Shown: in pieces, positions 51,697 to 59,601 of the stretch
Position numbering within the stretch: position 1 is the first letter of the stretch
Layout: each line of letters starts with the position of its first letter
Assembly: GCA_026225395.1 (NCBI GenBank)
Contig: JAMFSR010000025.1
Location: forward strand, 1 to 59,601
Origin: Granulicella sapmiensis
Lineage (GTDB): Bacteria; Acidobacteriota; Terriglobia; Terriglobales; Acidobacteriaceae
Reading direction: 5' to 3'
DNA: 59,601 bases
The notes under the pieces: generated by a model
What the model was told of the DNA's origin: nothing
Databases searched by the model: none
What the model saw: the letters and a program-made list of their open reading frames with translations, nothing else
Made by a program: the position numbers and the translations under genes

Positions 51697-53250
51697 ATGG
51701 AGTGCCCCAGATTGAGCCCATTTCAGCGAATTGTCCGAAATCTGGGAGCGATCTTCTCCGGCAAACTGATCTCCATCATTCAGCAGATCGTCATTCCGCC
51801 AATCTTCATCTACCGCTACAGCCTCATCAACTATGGGGAATGGATCGCACTTTCCGGTGCTGTCTCTATTCTTGGCACGCTTAACTTCGGCGTGAACACC
51901 TACATGAATCAGGACCTCGCCGTCCGCTTCCAGCGCGGCGAAACGCAGGGATACCATGTACGCCAGTCCACCGCGCTCCGCCTTCTGCTGGCCGTAGTTC
52001 TCACTGCCGCGTTGCTTTTTCTGTTGTTCTTTTTCATCCCGTTCGACACGCTCCTGAAGCTCCATATCTCGCGATCGGCCGCCCAGTGGACGCTGTACCT
52101 GCTTGCGATGCAGGTTCTCTTCATGATCCTGTTCGGCTATCTCTCCGGCATCTTCATGGGCGTGGCCATGGCCCATCGCGGAGCGAACTGGAACAACACG
52201 CAAGCGCTTGCGAGTTCGCTGGGCCTGCTTGCCGGCGTCCTGCTGCATGCGCCGTTCCCCGTTCTTGCAGCCATCCAGCTCTCCACGCTTCTGCTGTGCT
52301 CGCTGGCTGTGCTCGCCGACCTGCGACGAACTGCCCCCGAGGTCTTTCCCGGCCTCCGCTTCTGGGATGGCACGGTTGTCAAAGATATCCTGCACGGCAG
52401 CGGCTACTTCGGTCTTATCGAGGTCAGTACCTTCCTCACCTATTCGGCGCCGATGCTGCTCCTCCAGCGTTTCGTCGGCCCGATTGCGGTCGCGGCCTTT
52501 GTGTTGATGCGGACCATCTTTTCGATGTGCCGCCAGATCCTCGCCATGTTCACGCAGTCCATGGGACCGGAGATCACGAACCTATTCGGCCGTAGCGATT
52601 GGCCTGCGCTGGGCCGGTTGTACGACTACTCCGAGCGAGTGATCTTCTTCCTCATCACGTTGGTCAACCTCACCGTGCTGATGCTTTCGCCGGTGCTGAT
52701 CACGCTCTGGGTGCATCGGAAAGCTACGGCCGGCGCGCCGGTCCACCATGTCTCAGATCTTTTTACGATCTACCCCTATGTGCTTTCCTCGGCGATCTCG
52801 ATTGTGATCAGCCTCAAGGAACACAAGTTCCAGTTTCAGTTCTCGACCAACACGCACATTGAACTCGCGAAGATTATGTTCTTCAGCTACATTGCTATGG
52901 TTGCGGTCTCGTTCGGCACCATACAGTACTTCGGTGTCGTGGGTTTTCTGTGGACATGGCTCGCGGTCGAAACGCTGCAAACCGCACGCCTGGTCAGGCT
53001 GAACGAAAAGCTCTTCGCACATGTCGAGAAGCTCGACACGATCTACATCACGCGGCTTGCATCGATCTGCATCGTCAGCCTCTTTCTGGCGTTTGCCGCG
53101 CTCACAAAGACCTCCACGCTACCATTGCTTGCGCAGGCGGCTATTGCTACGCTGGCGGCGCTGATGGTGGGTACGGTGGCCTGGTATCTCTTCCGTGTAA
53201 AAGAGGTGTACTCAACGATGCTGGGGCGTTTTAGCAAGCGATTTGCATAG
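51697..53250 (+). CDS. Oligosaccharide flippase-type membrane protein
   Basis: A 517-residue protein with 12-14 helices, of the polysaccharide exporter (Wzx/MOP) type. FSGKLISIIQQIVIPPIFIY, then LGTLNFGVNTYMNQDLAVRF, and FVLMRTIFSMCRQILAMFTQ show the usual polar residues within helices. It may flip a lipid-linked glycan. ATG 51697 has no ribosome site; TTG 51712 with GGAG 9 bases upstream is the alternative start. Confidence 0.85.
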   Translation: MECPRLSPFQRIVRNLGAIFSGKLISIIQQIVIPPIFIYRYSLINYGEWIALSGAVSILGTLNFGVNTYMNQDLAVRFQRGETQGYHVRQSTALRLLLAVVLTAALLFLLFFFIPFDTLLKLHISRSAAQWTLYLLAMQVLFMILFGYLSGIFMGVAMAHRGANWNNTQALASSLGLLAGVLLHAPFPVLAAIQLSTLLLCSLAVLADLRRTAPEVFPGLRFWDGTVVKDILHGSGYFGLIEVSTFLTYSAPMLLLQRFVGPIAVAAFVLMRTIFSMCRQILAMFTQSMGPEITNLFGRSDWPALGRLYDYSERVIFFLITLVNLTVLMLSPVLITLWVHRKATAGAPVHHVSDLFTIYPYVLSSAISIVISLKEHKFQFQFSTNTHIELAKIMFFSYIAMVAVSFGTIQYFGVVGFLWTWLAVETLQTARLVRLNEKLFAHVEKLDTIYITRLASICIVSLFLAFAALTKTSTLPLLAQAAIATLAALMVGTVAWYLFRVKEVYSTMLGRFSKRFA

Positions 53251-53273
53251 CGGCTGATCGTAAGATGATTGGC

Positions 53274-53783
53274 ATGTCCACGAACCCTGTAGCCGACAAC
53301 TTTCTCTCGTTCTCCGCAAAGCGGATGAAGCTCTCGCAGGATGAAGTCTCCCGCTGTCTCGATAAGCTGAGCGAAGAGCAACTGTGGCAACGCGGCGGCG
53401 ACTACGAGAACTCCATCGGCAATCTGCTGCTGCATCTGGAAGGCAATATCCGGCAGTGGATTCTGCATGGAGTCGACAACCAGCCGGACGTGCGACAGCG
53501 CGACGACGAGTTTTCGCTGACGCCCTTGATCCATTCGACCGTCGCTCGCGCGGGCTTCAACGCCACGCTGGAAGAAGCCGCCGGCGTGATTGCAGCGCTC
53601 GACCCCGAGCGGCTGCTGACGATCGTCGACCCACAACCCAACGGCACCTGGCGCCATTGCACGATCCTTGAGGCGATCTTCAAGGTGGTCAGCCATTTGG
53701 AGATGCACACCGGGCAGATCATCCTGCTGACCAAGCAGCTACTCGCCACGGACCTCGACCTGAGCATGCCGCGAAAGCGATAA
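53274..53783 (+). CDS. DinB-like protein (DUF1572 type)
   Basis: A 169-residue four-helix protein. VADNFLSFSAKRMKLSQDEV, then SIGNLLLHLEGNIRQWILHG with the first His, and VVSHLEMHTGQIILLTKQL with the second His pair are the metal-binding sites of the DinB/YfiT fold. Function unknown; relatives bind bacillithiol or other thiols. TAAGAT ends 7 bases before ATG 53274; an ATG three codons earlier is possible. Confidence 0.85.
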   Translation: MSTNPVADNFLSFSAKRMKLSQDEVSRCLDKLSEEQLWQRGGDYENSIGNLLLHLEGNIRQWILHGVDNQPDVRQRDDEFSLTPLIHSTVARAGFNATLEEAAGVIAALDPERLLTIVDPQPNGTWRHCTILEAIFKVVSHLEMHTGQIILLTKQLLATDLDLSMPRKR

Positions 53784-53891
53784 AACGCGCCGAAGAGCCG
53801 GGCGGTATAAAATGAATCATGGGCGCGAGCGGTCCTCCCGGACGCGTATGCGCGCACTTCCCCCCGAAGAAGCATCTGGAGCAACATCCTC

Positions 53892-55232
53892 GTGAGTCAA
53901 CCCGAAAGCCAACTCTCGCCGCGCGCCGCGCGCCGCCAGTCCGCCGTTATCCTTGGAGCCCAGTGGGGCGACGAAGGTAAGGGCAAGATCGTCGACGTAC
54001 TCTCTGAAAAGTTCGACATCGTCGCCCGCTACGCCGGCGGCCATAATGCCGGCCACACCGTCATCATCCACGGCAAAAAGTTTGTGCTGCAGCTCATCCC
54101 CTGCGGCGTGCTGCGCCCGGGCTGCAAGGGCGTCATCGGCAACGGCGTCGTGCTGGATCCCGCCGCCTTCCTCGCCGAAGTCAAAAAGCTGCGCGAAGCC
54201 GGCCTTCCGGTTGACGATCAGCTCTTCGTCTCCAACCGCGCGCAGGTCATCCTGCCGTACCACCGCATGATCGAGCTCGCAGCGGAGACCGCCCCCGGCC
54301 GCCAGACCATCGGCACCACGCGCCGCGGCATCGGTCCCGCGTACGAAGACAAGATCCACCGCAACGGCCTCCGAGTCGTCGACCTCCTGAACTCCTCGTT
54401 GCTGCGCACGCACATCAACAACGCCTGCCACGAGAAGAACACCATCGCCCACGCGCTCTTCGGCACCGAGCCGCTCGACCCCCGCCAGATGTACGAGGAG
54501 TACAGCCGCCTCGCCGAACAGATCGCTCCGTTCGTCACCGATACCGCCGTCCTGCTCAACAAGGCGATCGACGAAGGCCAGAACGTCATGTTTGAAGGCG
54601 CGCAGGGTGCGCTGCTCGATATCGATCACGGGACCTACCCGTTCGTCACCAGCTCCTCGGCCACGGCCGGCGGCGCCGTCACCGGAACCGGCGTCGGCCC
54701 CACCAGGATCGGCACCGTCATTGGCGTCACCAAGGCGTACGTTACCCGCGTCGGCGAAGGCCCGTTCCCCACTGAAATCGACGGCTACTCCGCCGACCTG
54801 CTTCGCGCCCGCGGGCAGGAGTACGGCGCCGTCACCGGCCGTCCGCGCCGCTGCGGCTGGCTCGATCTGCCGCTGTTGCGCTACTCCAACATGATTAATT
54901 CCACGGAATGGCTGGTAGTCACCAAGATGGACGTCATGGACGAGTGCCCGGAGATCCCGGTCTGCACCGGCTACAAGATTGACGGCAAAATCACAGACGT
55001 CATTCCCGCCGATATCGTAGGCTTCAAGAAGATCGAACCCATCTACACCACTCTCAAGGGCTGGATGGACAAGACCGAAGGCGTCACCGAGTACGACAAG
55101 CTGCCGAAGCTGGCGCAGGAGTACCTTGAGTTTGTCGCCCGCGAGAGCGGAGCGAAAATCGGCATGATCTCCACCGGGCCCGATCGCGTTCAAACCATGA
55201 CCCAACCCGGCTTCGACGAAGCACTGGGATAA
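53892..55232 (+). CDS. purA: Adenylosuccinate synthetase
   Basis: A 446-residue GTP enzyme joining IMP and Asp to make adenylosuccinate, toward AMP. AVILGAQWGDEGKGKIVDVL is the P-loop, YAGGHNAGHTVI the second motif with catalytic His, QTIGTTRRGIGPAYEDKIHR and VMFEGAQGALLDIDHGTYPF the IMP site. The start GTG 53892 has GGAG 10 bases upstream and adds a ~15-residue leader. TATAAAATG around 53806 is a likely -10. Confidence 0.97.
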   Translation: MSQPESQLSPRAARRQSAVILGAQWGDEGKGKIVDVLSEKFDIVARYAGGHNAGHTVIIHGKKFVLQLIPCGVLRPGCKGVIGNGVVLDPAAFLAEVKKLREAGLPVDDQLFVSNRAQVILPYHRMIELAAETAPGRQTIGTTRRGIGPAYEDKIHRNGLRVVDLLNSSLLRTHINNACHEKNTIAHALFGTEPLDPRQMYEEYSRLAEQIAPFVTDTAVLLNKAIDEGQNVMFEGAQGALLDIDHGTYPFVTSSSATAGGAVTGTGVGPTRIGTVIGVTKAYVTRVGEGPFPTEIDGYSADLLRARGQEYGAVTGRPRRCGWLDLPLLRYSNMINSTEWLVVTKMDVMDECPEIPVCTGYKIDGKITDVIPADIVGFKKIEPIYTTLKGWMDKTEGVTEYDKLPKLAQEYLEFVARESGAKIGMISTGPDRVQTMTQPGFDEALG

Positions 55233-55305
55233 CTTTGAATTTTCATTCTGGGCAGAGCGAAGGATCTGTTTTCCTTCGCTGCCGCACCATTCCACAAGGA
55301 ATTCC

Positions 55306-55593
55306 ATGATCAGCTTCACAGTCCGCATGCGTTTCTCGCCCGACGACCACGACGATATCGAGCGCATTCTGCGCGAGCTTACCCGCCTTTCGCGGCATGA
55401 GCCCGGCTGCGTGAGCTACATCCCCCACTTCATCGACGGCGACGCGAACACCGTCCTTATCTATGAGCAATATAAGGATGAGGCCGCTGTTGAAGCCCAC
55501 CGCGCCACGACGCACTTTGCGCAGTTCGCCATCGGCGGGCTTTACCAGAAGATGCTCGACCGTTCTGTAGAAACGCTTACCGCCATCGCTTAA
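55306..55593 (+). CDS. Antibiotic biosynthesis monooxygenase (ABM) domain protein
   Basis: A 95-residue ferredoxin-like fold. VRMRFSPDDHDDIERILREL, LSRHEPGCVSYIPHFIDGDA, and YEQYKDEAAVEAHRATTHFA are the ABM core. Such proteins oxidise quinols or degrade heme, or simply act as dimers without a cofactor. AAGGAATT before the ATG. Single gene. Confidence 0.85.
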   Translation: MISFTVRMRFSPDDHDDIERILRELTRLSRHEPGCVSYIPHFIDGDANTVLIYEQYKDEAAVEAHRATTHFAQFAIGGLYQKMLDRSVETLTAIA

Positions 55594-55683
55594 CACCGGG
55601 GTGCATCCTACATATAGATGGAACGCGCTACTCCAGCTCGTTTTGACTCGCGGCGGATATCCGGTCTACTATCCGGTACGCCC

Positions 55684-56190
55684 ATGATGCGCAGCGCCGT
55701 TCGTCCAACCCGCGTGACACTTTTCCTGATGACCGCTCTCATCACGCTGTTGCCGTTGCCGGCGGTCGCGGCCAAGCCGCATCACAAGCGCGAAGCCCGC
55801 GAACAAATCCTGGCGCTCGAACAGCAGTGGCGCACGGCGCAGCTGAACGATGACGTCCCGGCCATGGACAAGTTGCTCTCCGACGACTACCTCGGCATTA
55901 CTTCGGGCGGCGACGTATTGACCAAAGCGCAGCAACTCGATCGGATGCGCACCCGGGCGCTCTCCCTTACCAGCCTTGAGATTTCCGACATTAAGATTAA
56001 GCTCGTTGGCCAGATCGCTATCGTGAATTCGTTGGCGCGCACCACCGGGACAAGCGATAGCGTTCGCCTCGACGGAAGCTTTCGCTACACGCGCGTCTAC
56101 CAGCACCTGCCCAGCGGGGCCTGGAAGATCACCAACTTCGAAATCACCCGGATCCGCGGCCAGCGAGAACCGGAAACGTCGGCCAACTGA
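55684..56190 (+). CDS. Exported SnoaL/DUF4440-like protein
   Basis: A 168-residue protein with a signal peptide (VTLFLMTALITLLPLPAVAA) and an NTF2-like domain. ILALEQQWRTAQLNDDVPAM is helix 1, LLSDDYLGITSGGDVLTKAQ and GAWKITNFEITRIRG are the typical strands. Role unknown. ATG 55684 is chosen over an upstream ATG at 55618 as it fits the signal peptide. A direct repeat ATCCGGT-N5-ATCCGGT lies at 55658-55676 just upstream. Confidence 0.8.
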   Translation: MMRSAVRPTRVTLFLMTALITLLPLPAVAAKPHHKREAREQILALEQQWRTAQLNDDVPAMDKLLSDDYLGITSGGDVLTKAQQLDRMRTRALSLTSLEISDIKIKLVGQIAIVNSLARTTGTSDSVRLDGSFRYTRVYQHLPSGAWKITNFEITRIRGQREPETSAN

Positions 56191-56216
56191 TCCGTGCAAA
56201 CGTTCAGCCACAAAGC

Positions 56217-56243
56217 AAAAGGACCCCGGAGGGTCCTTTTTTT
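56217..56243 (+). terminator. Rho-independent terminator
   Basis: A 10-bp stem AAAAGGACCC (56217-56226) and GGGTCCTTTT (56231-56240), loop CGGA, followed by more T. It ends the DUF4440-like gene 27 bases after the stop. The A run on the left means that it may also stop transcripts of the opposite-strand gene that ends at 56260. Confidence 0.9.
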
Positions 56244-56259
56244 CAATTACCATAGCGCT

Positions 56260-56649
56260 TTAAGCCACTTGGGCACGGGCAGTAAGGCGAGCGACTTTCT
56301 TTGATGGCCGACTCGCTTTTGTGTTCGCTACCGGAGAAGCCGCGCGCGGGGTGATATTGAGACCTAGCAGACGCCGCACCAAGGAACGGGTTCCCCCAGT
56401 AAGCCGTGCGTCTTCGGGTTCTATCAGCGTTGCACCGCCGAAAGCCGCAAGCTGCAGACGGGTGCTGATGTCGGTCACTCTGGAAGCAGCCTCGCGCGCT
56501 GCGGAGGCCCCATCCTGATCCTGTGGCTGCTTCAGGCTGTAATTGGTGGCCCAGGCCGTGCTGCCGTGGCCACGCCGCGGAGCCGCTTCAAAGCGGTTCC
56601 AGGGGCTCTTCGGTTCAATCGCATTAAGTCTGCTGACGGACTCGCTCAT
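56260..56649 (-). CDS. Hypothetical basic protein
   Basis: A 129-residue polar protein. It starts MSESVSRLNAIEPKSPWNRF and ends with a basic, Ala/Lys/Arg-rich tail (SRPSKKVARLTARAQVA). The middle has REAASRVTDISTRLQLAAFG, a helix. No family recognised. GGGGAG lies 4 bases before ATG 56649, a strong start. The tail could bind nucleic acid. Confidence 0.6.
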   Translation of the reverse strand: MSESVSRLNAIEPKSPWNRFEAAPRRGHGSTAWATNYSLKQPQDQDGASAAREAASRVTDISTRLQLAAFGGATLIEPEDARLTGGTRSLVRRLLGLNITPRAASPVANTKASRPSKKVARLTARAQVA

Positions 56650-56758
56650 AGTTCTCCCCACTACATGACGCTCTCGTAATACGACGCCGGTTACCATTGG
56701 GAAGTTGCCTTTTCTTATTCCTCCTTTGAAAACGCCCCACCTGTAGTGCATTTTGGCG

Positions 56759-57340
56759 TTACTTCTGTGCAGCATCCTCTGCGAGCGCTGTTTTCAGCCG
56801 CGAGTAGGTATCTCCGAGCATCTCCGCCAGCACGCGGGTTTCCGCCAGTACGCTCATAAAGTTCGTATCGCCGGCCCATCGCGGAACGGCATGCAGATGC
56901 AGGTGATCGGCAACCCCAGCCCCGGCAGCTTCGCCCAGGTTCATGCCGAAGTTCAGGCCGCTGGGTTTGTACACCTTGCGCAGCACTCGTTCGGTACGCC
57001 GGGCAAGCGTCATCAACTCCGTCGCCGTCTCCTCCGGTAGCGCGGCGAGGCTCGATTCATGCACATAGGGCACCACCATCAGGTGTCCGGAGTTGTAGGG
57101 AAAGGCATTCAGCACCAGAAAACAGGTCTGTCCGCGCTCCAGAATGTAAACGGCCGCGTCGGCTTCTGCCTGCGACATCCCGTGCTCGACCGCATACGCC
57201 GTAGCCGCCAGCATGTTGCAGAACACGCAATCCAACTCGCCCGGCCATTGCGCAAGTTTTTGCGGAACGCTGCGTTTGGGCATGCCTTTATCCTGCCCTG
57301 TCACATACGCATACCGCCACGGGGTCCAAAGCCTGTCCAT
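56759..57340 (-). CDS. HIT family hydrolase
   Basis: A 193-residue nucleotide hydrolase or transferase. VADHLHLHAVPRW is the HIT motif with the catalytic His, NAFPYNSGHLMVVPYVHESS the other active-site part, and CVFCNML near residue 38 a Cys pair that may bind zinc. It resembles Ap4A phosphorylase-type proteins (DUF4922-less, short form). TATACT ends 7 bases before ATG 57340. Confidence 0.93.
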   Translation of the reverse strand: MDRLWTPWRYAYVTGQDKGMPKRSVPQKLAQWPGELDCVFCNMLAATAYAVEHGMSQAEADAAVYILERGQTCFLVLNAFPYNSGHLMVVPYVHESSLAALPEETATELMTLARRTERVLRKVYKPSGLNFGMNLGEAAGAGVADHLHLHAVPRWAGDTNFMSVLAETRVLAEMLGDTYSRLKTALAEDAAQK

Positions 57341-57498
57341 ACTGGGCAGTATAGCCAGTCGTCAAATGACGGCAGAAACTTTGAGACTCTTTTTACCCCC
57401 TCGCGCGTCTTATACGTGCGGAGCTTTTACCCAGCGCGGGCGAGCCCATCAATTACAAGTCAAACGTTCGATCATCAGCTCGTTTTACGGTCGTTTCA

Positions 57499-57527
57499 TT
57501 GACCCGCGCTTGCCCCACTGCTACACT
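57499..57527 (+). promoter_or_regulatory. rpsA promoter
   Basis: TTGACC (57499-57504), exactly 17 bp, then TACACT (57522-57527). The expected transcript start is near 57534, which leaves a leader of about 187 bases before the rpsA ATG. The region 57341-57498 upstream has no gene that I can support. Confidence 0.75.
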
Positions 57528-57620
57528 TTAAATCGAGCCCCTGCGTGCGGGAACCAGTCGCAGCCGCTAGCGAAGAATGCTTTACCTCACTCCTTTCCAC
57601 ATTATCGATTAGGTCCACGT

Positions 57621-57650
57621 CGACAGACGGTGATTCCTCACCTCCTGTCG
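57621..57650 (+). promoter_or_regulatory. Hairpin in the rpsA leader
   Basis: CGACAG (57621-57626) pairs with CTGTCG (57645-57650), and GGTGA (57629-57633) with TCACC (57638-57642). A 2x2 internal loop and a TTCC tetraloop complete the structure. It lies 70 bases before the rpsA start. S1 is known to control its own mRNA in E. coli through a structured leader, so this is a candidate control element. Confidence 0.6.
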
Positions 57651-57720
57651 GAATCAAATCCGTCCCTGATCGAAATTTGACTGAAGCGAGCCCACTGGAT
57701 CCCGGAGCAGACGTATTTCA

Positions 57721-59601
<1,881 letters not shown>

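Noticed and set aside
53817..55367. 516-codon minus-strand frame over purA
   Set aside because: Antisense to a highly conserved purA; product is Gly/Val/Asp-rich with no family motif.
57341..57720. Small ORFs in the rpsA leader as genes or leader peptides
   Set aside because: Several short frames overlap one another; none has a ribosome site or a recognisable peptide.

Overview
The window is about 59.6 kb of GC-rich bacterial chromosome with almost only housekeeping and envelope genes. There is no prophage, insertion sequence, CRISPR array, rRNA or tRNA that I can recognise. Gene content and style suggest an acidobacterium of the Terriglobus/Granulicella/Edaphobacter type: a PadR regulator paired with a HAAS-type membrane protein, PIN-domain toxin modules scattered among core genes, many small membrane or lipoprotein genes, and short intergenic repeats of a kind I associate with that group. 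This placement is inference; no 16S gene is present.

Layout. 1-3.2 kb: start of fabF, acpP, a small zinc-ribbon protein, rmuC and a DsbA-like thioredoxin-fold protein. 3.2-8.6 kb: padR with its HAAS membrane protein, a quinone oxidoreductase, a radical SAM protein, a Phd-like/PIN toxin-antitoxin pair, iscX and a decayed second iscX copy. 8.6-17 kb: merR-murJ, an unknown ORF, an old-yellow-enzyme, an M50 protease, purM-purN and hemL. 17-30.7 kb: a patatin/outer-membrane-barrel fusion, a cytochrome c, an MFS exporter, vapBC, pyrR, membrane proteins and a lipoprotein, a DUF885 protein, a Rieske oxygenase, and yceD-rpmF-plsX. 30.7-38.9 kb: folD-coaE-hicB-like, an HtrA protease, DUF2237, a GT-C-like membrane protein, a DUF899 protein and a CNB/TrxR-like flavoprotein. 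38.9-47.5 kb: a three-gene signalling operon, DUF486, an ABC-F ATPase, an SGNH-like/MBOAT acetylation pair and a hicB-like gene. 47.5-59.6 kb: thiE-like, sthA, a ROK kinase, mutM, a flippase, a DinB protein, purA, small genes, a HIT protein and most of rpsA with a long leader.

How genes work together. Fatty-acid and phospholipid synthesis is represented by acpP/fabF at one end and yceD-rpmF-plsX in the middle. Purine synthesis is represented by purM-purN and purA, with folD for one-carbon supply. Envelope building involves murJ, the GT-C-like protein, the oligosaccharide flippase and the SGNH/MBOAT pair. Redox genes include sthA, the CNB/TrxR-like protein, DUF899, OYE and the quinone reductase.

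The most striking overall signal is in the start regions. At least eleven genes on both strands have a TANNNT -10-like hexamer ending exactly 6-7 bases before the start codon and no usable Shine-Dalgarno sequence, which predicts widespread leaderless transcription. Other points for a second look are a PurN whose catalytic His is Gln, a TrxR-like protein without its CxxC, perfect palindromes or repeats over the starts of two genes, a G-quadruplex motif inside murJ, the iscX pseudogene, and the structured rpsA leader.
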